Positions 13,906-20,659 of a stretch of 30,383 nucleotides of DNA are shown one piece after another. Position 1 is the first letter of the stretch. Every line of letters starts with the position of its first letter. The position numbers and the translations under genes are program-made. Under the pieces are notes generated by a model. The model saw only the letters and a program-made list of their open reading frames with translations, was not told where the DNA came from and made no database searches. Source of the stretch: a virus; IMG/VR virus record IMGVR_UViG_3300025122_005155, positions 1 through 30,383 of that record; one strand, 5' to 3'.

Positions 13906-15837
13906 ATGGCCTCGTCTGAACTTTTAGGTCTGATCAAAAAACATAGAAAAGAGAGGAAAGTTGACAAATTTTCCGGAACTCTTCTTGACTATCTAGAGAT
14001 TATAAAAGATGATGTTTCTATTTGTAATCTTGCCCATAAAAGACTTTACGATGCCATTGTAGAAAAAGGTATCGATCCAATGGATCCGTCAGATATAAGA
14101 TGCAAAAAATTATTTGAGGGTGAAAGTGTCCCAATTTATGAGTACTACTCACCTCATTTTTTTGGAATGGAAAGATGCATCTCTCAGTTTATGAGATTTT
14201 TAAAATCTGCCTCCATGAGAGGAGAAGAAAGTCGTCAAGTTCTTCTCCTTTTGGGTCCGGTAGGAGCAGGAAAGTCTGCACTGGTAGAAAGAACAAAAAA
14301 GATCCTGGAGAGCCTTCCTCCCATTTATCACCTCGAGGGATGTCCCATCAGGGAGGAACCTCTTCATTTGATTCCTAGGTCATTAAGATCTCAATTTGAG
14401 GAAATTCTAGGAATCAAAATTGAAGGTGATCTGTGCCCAGTTTGTCGCCACCGACTTCAAAATGAATTTAAAAATCAGTACGAAGATTTTCCAGTACAAA
14501 CATCCACGTTTTCAATCAGGGCTCGGAGAGGGATAGGAGTTGTTCCTCCAATTGATGCAAACACACAAGATGCTTCAATCCTTGTGGGATCTGAGGACAT
14601 ATCAAAGTTAGACCTATATCCTGAAGATGATCCAAGAGCTATTTCTTTAAATGGCGCGTTTAATGTTGGAAATAGAGGTGTTGTAGAATTTGTAGAGATT
14701 TTTAAAAATGAGATTGAATTTTTACATGTTATATTGACCGCCACTCAGGAAAAATCAATTCCATCCCCTGGTAAAAATTCAATGATCTACTTTGACGGAG
14801 TTATACTTTCACACTGCAATGAAGCTGAGTGGAATAAATTTAAGTCGGATCATACTAACGAAGCCATTCTTGACAGGATCGTGAAAATAACCGTTCCTTA
14901 CTGTCTAGAACTAGATGAAGAAATTAAAATTTATGAAAAGCTAATAGAGCAATCTGATTTTAAGGCACACATTGCTCCTCACACTCTCCGAGTCGCATCA
15001 ATGTTTTCTGTGATGTCCCGATTGAAAGAATCCCAAAAATGTGACATTCTTACCAAGATGAAGATCTACAATGGATCAGAGATCGTTGAAAAAGGAAAAG
15101 TTAAAAAGGTTGACATAAAGGATCTGAGAGAAGAGACTCGTGAAGAGGGCATGACTGGTATTTCTACAAGGTTTGTCATGAAGTCCATTGATAACGCTCT
15201 TTCTGACTCCACAAACGGGACAATTACCCCCATATCGATCAGGGAATCCCTTGTCAAGCAAGTAAAAGAACAGGTCGTAGCTGAAGATGAAAGAACTAGA
15301 TACCTTGAACTACTCCAAAAGGTTATACACGAGGAATATTTAAACCTTCTCGAAAAAGAAATAACTAAAGCATTTGTCATGGCCTACGAGGAACAAGCTG
15401 AGTCACTTTTTGATAACTACTTAGATCATGCTGAAGCTTTTGTTAACAAGACAACCCTCAAAGACGATACCACTCGAGAAGATCGAGATCCAGACGAAAA
15501 TTTCATGAGATCAATCGAGGAACAGATTGGAATTACAGGTTCAGCTAAAGACGGTTTCCGAAACGATGTTACTAGTTATATGTTCGCTCTCTTAAGGAGG
15601 GGAAAGAAGGTTAAGTGGAACACTTACGGACCTCTCAAGGATGCCATAGAAGGTAAGCTTATGTCGTCTGTTAGGGAGATAGCAAGGATTGTGACCAAGT
15701 CAAAAACTAGGGATAGAAAACAAAAAAAGAAGTATGATGACATGGCTCGGACCCTCATAGAGGATTATGGATACAATGAAGACTCTGCTGAAGAGATTCT
15801 CAAATATGCTGCAAACCATCTATGGAGAGACAACTAA
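13906..15837 (+). CDS. prkA: PrkA family AAA+ serine protein kinase
   Basis: 643 residues, the same length as bacterial PrkA/YeaG. ATG 13906 has AGGAG upstream. An N-terminal domain precedes the Walker A motif GPVGAGKSA (117-125). Then come the Cys-containing LCPVCRHRLQ, the family-specific FSIRARRGIGVVPPIDANTQDAS, LNGAFNVGNRGVVEFVEIFKN and the Walker-B/sensor region ILTATQEKSIPSPGKNSM. The C-terminal part (about 400-640) is the kinase-like domain. The protein would phosphorylate Ser/Thr targets in the cytoplasm; bacterial targets are only partly known. With YeaH and SpoVR it reconstitutes the complete cellular set in one phage operon, in the order yeaH-spoVR-prkA. Confidence 0.93.
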   Translation: MASSELLGLIKKHRKERKVDKFSGTLLDYLEIIKDDVSICNLAHKRLYDAIVEKGIDPMDPSDIRCKKLFEGESVPIYEYYSPHFFGMERCISQFMRFLKSASMRGEESRQVLLLLGPVGAGKSALVERTKKILESLPPIYHLEGCPIREEPLHLIPRSLRSQFEEILGIKIEGDLCPVCRHRLQNEFKNQYEDFPVQTSTFSIRARRGIGVVPPIDANTQDASILVGSEDISKLDLYPEDDPRAISLNGAFNVGNRGVVEFVEIFKNEIEFLHVILTATQEKSIPSPGKNSMIYFDGVILSHCNEAEWNKFKSDHTNEAILDRIVKITVPYCLELDEEIKIYEKLIEQSDFKAHIAPHTLRVASMFSVMSRLKESQKCDILTKMKIYNGSEIVEKGKVKKVDIKDLREETREEGMTGISTRFVMKSIDNALSDSTNGTITPISIRESLVKQVKEQVVAEDERTRYLELLQKVIHEEYLNLLEKEITKAFVMAYEEQAESLFDNYLDHAEAFVNKTTLKDDTTREDRDPDENFMRSIEEQIGITGSAKDGFRNDVTSYMFALLRRGKKVKWNTYGPLKDAIEGKLMSSVREIARIVTKSKTRDRKQKKKYDDMARTLIEDYGYNEDSAEEILKYAANHLWRDN

Positions 15838-15847
15838 GGATCAGCTT

Positions 15848-16093
15848 GTGACTGTTCAAACCAATGACATTGGTAGTAAACTTTTTAAGGCTGCCAAAGC
15901 TCATTTTGAATCTGAGAGAGATGATGCACTAGCAACATTAGCCATTTATTTTAGAAACCCAGTTGCCATTGGTGATCATCCAAATTTCTTAGAAGAAATA
16001 AAGTCTCAAATTTCTAAATTATCCAGTGCTGAAGAAGCTATTGAATCTCTTGAAAAAAACTTTAGTAATTTTGAAAAATCTATTTTAAGATAG
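15848..16093 (+). CDS. small conserved-type phage protein, helical
   Basis: 81 residues from GTG 15848, with AAGGAT about eight bases upstream. The frame is open back to 15767 inside prkA, but that start has no ribosome-binding site. Features are FRNPVAIGDHPNFLEEI and a flanking Ala/Glu-rich helical pair (SSAEEAIESLEKNF). I recall similar N-P-V-x-I-G-(D/E)-H-P small proteins from marine T4-like phages; their function is unknown. It follows prkA by 10 bases. Confidence 0.6.
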   Translation: MTVQTNDIGSKLFKAAKAHFESERDDALATLAIYFRNPVAIGDHPNFLEEIKSQISKLSSAEEAIESLEKNFSNFEKSILR

Positions 16094-16106
16094 TAAGATT
16101 CATCAG

Positions 16107-16331
16107 ATGCTTTCTAAAGAAGCTAAAATATTTAAATCTTCTTTTCCCGGATGTGAGATTAAGGAAGAAATAGATGGAAATGAAAGAGTTGTGTGGATCT
16201 ACTGGCAGACTCTTAACGGATTGTTAAAAATTGACATTCGACCAGATAGAATAGATGATATTGAAAAATTTACGAAAACTCTTTCAGAAAGAATGTCAGT
16301 TTTAGTCTCTATAGATCAAGAGTTCTCGTGA
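16107..16331 (+). CDS. small hypothetical protein
   Basis: 74 residues, with no recognised motif. The sequence has a beta-strand-rich middle (ERVVWIYWQTLNGLLKIDIR) and a helical C-terminus. It overlaps the following GTG start by four bases (GTGA), which implies co-translation. Charge is mixed and there is no signal peptide or membrane segment. Confidence 0.5.
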   Translation: MLSKEAKIFKSSFPGCEIKEEIDGNERVVWIYWQTLNGLLKIDIRPDRIDDIEKFTKTLSERMSVLVSIDQEFS

Positions 16332-16585
16332 AAACTACACAAAAAACAACTCATCCAAAAAATCAAAAATTTGATCATGATGAAATCATTCTCCGATCGA
16401 AGATTGAGATCGGAGATGAATACGAGTACTCTATTCACCATGGTGGAATTGGAAAATCGTTACACGTACTAGCACCTAGTAAAGAGGAAGCTTCGAAACT
16501 TAGAAAAATTATTCCCAGTTATTTCTGTGGATGTAGAACTATTGTCACATACTACAATATAAAAGATGACTTTAGTGACGTGTAA
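16328..16585 (+). CDS. small hypothetical protein
   Basis: 85 residues from a GTG start overlapping the previous stop. The central GDEYEYSIHHGGIGKSLHVLAP looks like a beta-hairpin, followed by KEEASKLRKIIPSYFCGCRT. The C-terminus is acidic. No domain is recognised. It is the last gene before the tRNA, and a 31-base gap follows. Confidence 0.5.
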   Translation: MKTTQKTTHPKNQKFDHDEIILRSKIEIGDEYEYSIHHGGIGKSLHVLAPSKEEASKLRKIIPSYFCGCRTIVTYYNIKDDFSDV

Positions 16586-16592
16586 AACTAAA

Positions 16593-16600
16593 ATATTTAC
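16593..16600 (+). promoter_or_regulatory. ATAYTTA motif upstream of the tRNA
   Basis: ATATTTAC, continuing as TATACAATAATATC, lies 24 bases before the mature tRNA 5' end. It closely resembles the copy before prkA (ATATTTACTAT...AT). It may drive the tRNA-tilS unit. Confidence 0.35.
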
Positions 16601-16616
16601 TATACAATAATATCAT

Positions 16617-16693
16617 CGGCCCCTAGCTCAATAGGTTAGAGCACCCGGCTCATAACCGGTAGGTTCTGGGTTCAAGTCCCAGGGGGCCGACCA
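16617..16693 (+). tRNA. tRNA with CAU anticodon, best read as tRNA-Ile2 (lysidine-modified)
   Basis: A complete 77-base cloverleaf with encoded CCA. The acceptor CGGCCCC pairs fully with GGGGCCG, the D-arm is GCTC/GAGC, the anticodon loop is CTCATAA (CAU at 16651-16653), and the T-arm is CTGGG/CCCAG with TTCAAGT. CAU alone allows Met or Ile2. The acceptor C4-G69 and C5-G68 pairs are positive determinants for TilS in E. coli, and the body resembles E. coli tRNA-Ile2 more than tRNA-Met. A TilS gene starts 23 bases downstream. After C34 is changed to lysidine this tRNA would read AUA. The C1-G72 pair is unusual for elongator tRNAs. Confidence 0.93.
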
Positions 16694-16715
16694 ATTTTAT
16701 TTTTTTGGAGGAAAG

Positions 16716-17327
16716 GTGATTAAAAGTAACGTTAAGATCCCTGATCAAGTAGCAATTGCTGTTTCAGGAGGGCCTGATTCAATGGCGATTTTAGATTTTC
16801 TTAGACGCGGCCCAAAAGAGATTCAGGTTCTTCATTTCAATCACGGAACTGACCATTCTTTTGAAGCCGAAGAGATTGTAAGGGACTATTGCGACAGGTG
16901 GAAGATCGATCTCAAGGTTGGAAATCTTACTGAGAAAGTTACTAAGGGATCTTCTCTTGAAGAGTTTTGGAGAAAAAACAGGTATAATTTTTTTGAAAGG
17001 TCAACCAAAAGACCGGTGATTACCTGTCATCACCTCGATGACGTTGTTGAGAATTGGGTATTTACCTCTTTAAACGGGAATCCAATGATGATCCCATCTA
17101 AGAGGGGAAAGTACATCAGACCGTTTCTGGTGACCACTAAGAAGGACTTGCTTAGTTGGTGTGATAGAAAAAACGTTCCTTATATTATCGATCCAAGCAA
17201 TAGTGACACGTCATTCATGAGAAACTTAATTAGACATGAACTCATTCCAGTTGCATTGAAAGTAAACCCAGGACTGTCTAAGGTGATTAGAAAAAAGGTG
17301 TTAAATCTTCCAACTATTTACCAGTAA
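16716..17327 (+). CDS. tilS: minimal tRNA(Ile)-lysidine synthetase
   Basis: 203 residues from a GTG start, with GGAGG a few bases upstream. It belongs to the PP-loop ATPase family: SGGPDS (17-22) is the ATP-binding motif, and HFNHG (40-44), CHHLDD (104-109), RPFL (135-138), DPSNSD (159-164) and RNLIRHELIP (169-178) follow TilS in order. TilS modifies C34 of tRNA-Ile(CAU) to lysidine, changing its reading from AUG to AUA and its charging from Met to Ile. The C-terminal substrate domains of E. coli TilS (432 residues) are absent, so this is a catalytic-core-only form. Placement directly after the cognate tRNA supports the assignment of both. Confidence 0.9.
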   Translation: MIKSNVKIPDQVAIAVSGGPDSMAILDFLRRGPKEIQVLHFNHGTDHSFEAEEIVRDYCDRWKIDLKVGNLTEKVTKGSSLEEFWRKNRYNFFERSTKRPVITCHHLDDVVENWVFTSLNGNPMMIPSKRGKYIRPFLVTTKKDLLSWCDRKNVPYIIDPSNSDTSFMRNLIRHELIPVALKVNPGLSKVIRKKVLNLPTIYQ

Positions 17328-17366
17328 TCCCACTGTCAGTATGATAAACTAGTGAGGAAAACGTTA

Positions 17367-17642
17367 ATGCCTGATCTTAAATGTAAGAAATGGAATCGAT
17401 TGGGAATATTTGACTCTTATGAGACTGCTGAAGATAAAAAAAATGATCTTCTTAAATCTTTGCTTGAAGATTCTTTAAAGAAATCTAGCACAAAAAAAGA
17501 TAGTGATGACAAAGAATCTGAGTTTCTTGTCAAAATAAAGAGATGTGGTCCTAAGGGAAGTAAGTTTCAAGTAAAGTATTGGGTTGACAACCCTCAAGAT
17601 CTTAAGAAAAATAAGGGAAAAAAGAGATCTAAACGCCGATAA
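17367..17642 (+). CDS. small basic hypothetical protein
   Basis: 91 residues from ATG 17367; AGGA lies 10 bases upstream, and an in-frame GTG at 17352 is an alternative. The first part (WNRLGIFDSYETAEDKKNDL) and the later strand pattern EFLVKIKRC...FQVKYWV suggest a small alpha-beta fold. The C-terminus is a Lys/Arg tail (KNKGKKRSKRR) that could bind nucleic acid. It is similar in style to small phage proteins of unknown function. The stop is followed directly by the chaperonin frame. Confidence 0.55.
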   Translation: MPDLKCKKWNRLGIFDSYETAEDKKNDLLKSLLEDSLKKSSTKKDSDDKESEFLVKIKRCGPKGSKFQVKYWVDNPQDLKKNKGKKRSKRR

Positions 17643-19016
17643 TTGTCGTATGGTCTCTATCACAAAATGGAACAGAGTGAACAATTTTCTAAAGTTTTAT
17701 TAGATCTAGATTTCCAATCTGAAATTCTTAAGTTTTTCAATAAGAAAATTGTTGATAAAAACTTTATAGTCTATGATGGTTCTAACATCAGGACAACCAG
17801 CAAGATGTACCTTCCCGCATCTTTTACTTTTGATAACTCTTCAGGGTTAGAAAAAATATTCTCTAGTTTTATTCTTGATGGATATTATCGATCAGAATTA
17901 TTAGCTCCTGGATCTGGACAGTTGTGTATTAAGTTTTTATTCTCCCTAATTGAAAAGTATAAAAAAAACTCCCTCTTGGGACTGAACGATGAAAATTTTC
18001 ACGGAGATGTTGATTTTTTTGTATCAGATGTAAAAAAAATTTTTCAACAGAGTTCTAGGTTTTCCACACTAAAAGATCTGAAAGAAATACTTCTCCGGGC
18101 CTCGGGAGAAAAAAATTTAGTTGAAACATGTCTTAAATGTCTTGAATTATCAGGAATGACAGGAACTATTCACATTCTAGATCAGGTAACTGATAAGACA
18201 ATATTAGAAAGAAATGGTGGATATACTTTTAAACTTCCTCAGAAATCTTATCATGGCTCATGGCAGAGAAGAAACACTCAGTGCCTGGTCATAGATGGAA
18301 TTATAGAATCTATCTCAGAAATTCACGGACTCTTAGAGACTTTATCTTCATCAGACATCCCAGTGGCAATCATAGCTAGATCATTCTCTCCTGACGTCGT
18401 CAATACAATTTTAGTGAACAATGCTAGGGAAACTTTAGATGTTGCCTTAGTGTCTGTAGGGTATGAGATAGAAAATACTAATATCTTAGTTGATATTTCT
18501 AAAGTTGTCGGAACAGATTTAATTTCACCCCTGAAAGGTGACTTGGTATCAACAACAAAGTTAGAAGAGTTAAAAAACACAGATCTTTTAACTCTTCATG
18601 AGAACAACTTAGTCATAGTAAATAATTCTACTTCCCCTTCTGTAAAATCACATCTTGATAGAATAAGAAGAAAAATATCTACATCTGAGGATCTTGGTGT
18701 TAGAAAAATACTAGAAAAAAGAATAAAATCTCTTCAACCTTGTTGCGTCTCAGTTAAACTTTCTCGAGATATAGGTCAAAACTCTAGGGAAAAACTAGAC
18801 TACATGTTTAGAATTACAAAGTGCATCATAGAAAATGGAATATGTGATCCTTGTGATTCTTTAATTGCAGATAGTAAATATTTTCCAAACCTGACGGAAG
18901 AAATATCCCGTGTTTTTAGTCCCGTTCAAGTAGAATCGTCTATTTTAAACGCCTTGTCTTTGTTTAAAATATTTAAGAATATTGACCATACAATATTATT
19001 GGATCGAGAAATTTAA
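17643..19016 (+). CDS. divergent, probably ATPase-dead GroEL-like chaperonin
   Basis: 457 residues from TTG 17643; ATG at 17667 (residue 9) is an alternative and neither has a clear ribosome-binding site. The GroEL domain order can be followed. The equatorial part is degenerate, with SELLAPGSGQLCIKF (85-98) where GroEL has its GDGTTT ATPase signature. The intermediate part has GEKNLVETCLKCLELSGMTGTIHI (155-178). The apical domain has RNGGYTFKLP (190-199), CLVIDGIIESISEIHGLLETL, and IPVAIIARSFSPDVVNTILVNNARETLDVALVSVG (239-273), close to the GroEL apical fold. The C-terminal equatorial part (340-457) has RRKISTSEDLGVRKILEKRI and PVQVESSILNAL. The GAAT and GGG motifs are missing. It is shorter than GroEL (about 548). 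It may be a specialised phage folding factor or a regulator of host GroEL. Confidence 0.75.
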   Translation: MSYGLYHKMEQSEQFSKVLLDLDFQSEILKFFNKKIVDKNFIVYDGSNIRTTSKMYLPASFTFDNSSGLEKIFSSFILDGYYRSELLAPGSGQLCIKFLFSLIEKYKKNSLLGLNDENFHGDVDFFVSDVKKIFQQSSRFSTLKDLKEILLRASGEKNLVETCLKCLELSGMTGTIHILDQVTDKTILERNGGYTFKLPQKSYHGSWQRRNTQCLVIDGIIESISEIHGLLETLSSSDIPVAIIARSFSPDVVNTILVNNARETLDVALVSVGYEIENTNILVDISKVVGTDLISPLKGDLVSTTKLEELKNTDLLTLHENNLVIVNNSTSPSVKSHLDRIRRKISTSEDLGVRKILEKRIKSLQPCCVSVKLSRDIGQNSREKLDYMFRITKCIIENGICDPCDSLIADSKYFPNLTEEISRVFSPVQVESSILNALSLFKIFKNIDHTILLDREI

Positions 19017-19483
19017 TGCAAGGAATAAAACATCTCATAGAATGTCACTGTATACTTCCTCAGTATAGAAAAAGAAAAGATGCAGTTTTTCATAAGTTCA
19101 TTGTGTTTTCAGTCATAGTTGACAACGACAAAGTTGTAGAAAAAATTGCTAAATGTAACAACTGTGCAGCTCTTCACCGAATTACAGAAATTTGTAAGTC
19201 TGAAATTGTTATTGGAAAAGAGGATGTTAACTGTGTTTCATCTATAGACGATATCAAAACTTGTGTTCCAAACGACCTGTGTGATGTTTTAGAATCTTAT
19301 GATGTCGACCTTCCAACTTGGGAACACGCTCAGTTCATTCTTGAGAACAGGTTGTGGGGAGATAAGTTAGTGTTAACAAAAGAAGAAATAGATTCTAAGA
19401 TCTATGGGAAGATTTTAACTGTAAAAAATAGGAACTCATACAAAGTTGAATCATTTAGTATGGAATCTGAGATGGAAAGGTAG
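19016..19483 (+). CDS. conserved-type phage protein with cysteine pairs
   Basis: 155 residues; ATG 19016 overlaps the chaperonin stop (TAATG). It starts with ECHCILPQYRKRKDAVFHKFIVFSV and continues with AKCNNCAALHRITEIC. The CHC and CNNC pairs could make a zinc site. Later it has DLPTWEHAQFILENRLWGDKLVLT. I recall closely similar small proteins in marine T4-like phages, with unknown function. Overlap with the chaperonin gene suggests coupled translation and perhaps a common process. Confidence 0.6.
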   Translation: MQGIKHLIECHCILPQYRKRKDAVFHKFIVFSVIVDNDKVVEKIAKCNNCAALHRITEICKSEIVIGKEDVNCVSSIDDIKTCVPNDLCDVLESYDVDLPTWEHAQFILENRLWGDKLVLTKEEIDSKIYGKILTVKNRNSYKVESFSMESEMER

Positions 19484-19485
19484 AG

Positions 19486-19737
19486 ATGAAAACAACGGGT
19501 AAAAAAGTTAGCTCTCACCACTATGGAGTTACAGAAGAGGAAAAAAAATCACAGACTTCTATAAAGTCTAGACAAATAGTTTCTGAAATCTTAGATTTTG
19601 GAGTTACTCAAGAACAGATATTACAAATTATAAAATTGCTAGCTTTAAATATTGAAAATAGAGATCACATGTTATCGTTAGTTGAATCTGTTAATAGCCT
19701 TATCGTGGAAGATCACACCGATAAAATAATCACTTAA
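19486..19737 (+). CDS. small helical hypothetical protein
   Basis: 83 residues from ATG 19486, two bases after the previous stop. The N-terminus is Lys/Ser-rich and probably flexible. Residues 25-75 are helical and amphipathic (SRQIVSEILDFGVTQEQILQIIKLLALNIENRD). No motif or membrane segment is visible. It lies in the same unit as the two genes before it. Confidence 0.5.
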   Translation: MKTTGKKVSSHHYGVTEEEKKSQTSIKSRQIVSEILDFGVTQEQILQIIKLLALNIENRDHMLSLVESVNSLIVEDHTDKIIT

Positions 19738-19741
19738 GGTG

Positions 19742-19749
19742 ATATTTAT
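19742..19749 (+). promoter_or_regulatory. ATAYTTA motif upstream of the H1-like gene
   Basis: ATATTTAT lies 32 bases before ATG 19774 in a 36-base gap. The same transcript could continue into the tmRNA, which follows the H1-like gene by two bases. Confidence 0.3.
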
Positions 19750-19773
19750 TAATCGTACAGGAGGAAAAAAACT

Positions 19774-19959
19774 ATGCCAAATGATGAATTTTTATCTCTC
19801 TGGGAAGAACTAAAGGTTCTTGTCGAGAGTTTGGAAGATGATATAACCAAAAATGCCTTAGGCAACCAATCTGCAGGTGTAAGAGCGAGAAAAGCTCTTA
19901 GACTGCTTAAGCAAAAATCTCAGAACCTGGTAAAATCTTCCCTTGAAAATAGAAAGTAA
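19774..19959 (+). CDS. small histone-H1/Hc1-like basic protein
   Basis: 61 residues from ATG 19774, with a strong AGGAGG upstream. The C-terminal half, LGNQSAGVRARKALRLLKQK, matches the G-N-x-A-A-x-R-x-R-K...L pattern of bacterial H1/Hc1-like proteins. The N-terminal half is an acidic helix (SLWEELKVLVESLEDDI). These proteins are thought to bind DNA or nucleoids; Chlamydia HctA is the best-known relative. Here the Lys-rich tail typical of Hc1 is missing. It could act on host or phage DNA, but the short length limits confidence. It ends two bases before the tmRNA. Confidence 0.5.
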   Translation: MPNDEFLSLWEELKVLVESLEDDITKNALGNQSAGVRARKALRLLKQKSQNLVKSSLENRK

Positions 19960-19961
19960 AC

Positions 19962-20323
19962 GGGGGTGACTGGTATCGACGGAGTAGAGAATCTCGATGG
20001 TGCAAGCGGTCCTTGAAAAACGACCTTAAACTTTTTTACACTAACAATTGCCAACAATAGCAATTACAACGACTACGCACTAGCTGCTTAGTCGCGGGGT
20101 TTCCGACGACCTTGTTTTCCAATGTCGGATAGGTGGTTGGTCCCACTGAAAACAACAAGACCAAAATGGTTTCCCTGTTATTAACAGGTGGATCTCTGAG
20201 ACCACATAAGAGCTGGGAACGTTGTGGATATTTTTCTAGTTTGGAAATAAACTAGGCAAGCTTGTGAACGACCGGACAGGGGACCTATTTCGGACGCGGG
20301 TTCGATTCCCGCCACCTCCACCA
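19962..20323 (+). ncRNA. ssrA: tmRNA (SsrA) with encoded CCA
   Basis: Both ends are diagnostic. GGGGGTGACTGG at the 5' end pairs its first seven bases with CACCTCC before ACCA at the 3' end. The T-arm is GCGGG-TTCGATT-CCCGC (20296-20312). The tag reading frame begins at GCC 20050 and reads ANNSNYNDYALAA, then TAG at 20089-20091. The YALAA end is the standard ClpXP degradation signal. At 362 bases it is the usual length. It rescues stalled ribosomes together with SmpB, which is not encoded in this window and would come from the host or elsewhere in the genome. It is a one-piece tmRNA. The exact resume codon is inferred from reading frame and tag similarity. Confidence 0.95.
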
Positions 20324-20324
20324 C

Positions 20325-20582
20325 TTACTCTAGTTCTGATGACTCTGTTAGTTTAGTGATAGCCTTTTTCTCAATTTGACAAATTCTCATTCTCGTCAAT
20401 CCAAATATCTCTCCGATTTGCTGGAGGGTCTTTGGGCCTGAATCTGCTATAAGGATGGAGCAGTTTTTAAAACGCTCACAATTAACCCAATGTCTACAAG
20501 ATTTTCTTTGACACTCAATGTTGTTATTATCGTAAAGTGAGTAGCAAGTTTGTTTTAATATGTCATCTTCTAAGTTTTTCAC
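20325..20582 (-). CDS. sigma-70 region-4-like helix-turn-helix regulator with cysteine cluster
   Basis: 85 residues from GTG 20582, with GGGAGG upstream. Residues 51-78 (TLQQIGEIFGLTRMRICQIEKKA) match the region 4.2 helix-turn-helix of primary sigma factors, which reads TLEEIG...TRERIRQIE. The N-terminal half holds Cys 13, 24, 29, 35 and 41 (CQRKSCRHWVNCERFKNC), a possible zinc site. Region 2 is absent, so it is not a complete sigma factor. It could act as a phage transcription factor or RNA polymerase-binding accessory. The stop codon lies one base from the tmRNA 3' end, so the two genes are tail to tail. It is divergent from the PhoH gene. Confidence 0.7.
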   Translation of the reverse strand: MKNLEDDILKQTCYSLYDNNNIECQRKSCRHWVNCERFKNCSILIADSGPKTLQQIGEIFGLTRMRICQIEKKAITKLTESSELE

Positions 20583-20627
20583 CGGACCTCCCGACAGGTA
20601 GTTTGGTTAAATAGTATCGTGAGAGAA

Positions 20628-20635
20628 ATACTTAT
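20628..20635 (+). promoter_or_regulatory. ATAYTTA motif upstream of phoH
   Basis: ATACTTAT lies 32 bases before the PhoH start in the divergent gap 20583-20659. The same gap must also contain the reverse-strand promoter of the sigma-like gene. Confidence 0.3.
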
Positions 20636-20659
20636 ACAAGAAGAACGAGGTTAAGTTTT

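Noticed and set aside
16617-16693. Calling the tRNA an elongator tRNA-Met because of anticodon CAU
   Set aside because: The acceptor C4-G69/C5-G68 pairs, resemblance to E. coli tRNA-Ile2 and a TilS gene immediately downstream favour Ile2; Met remains possible without modification data.
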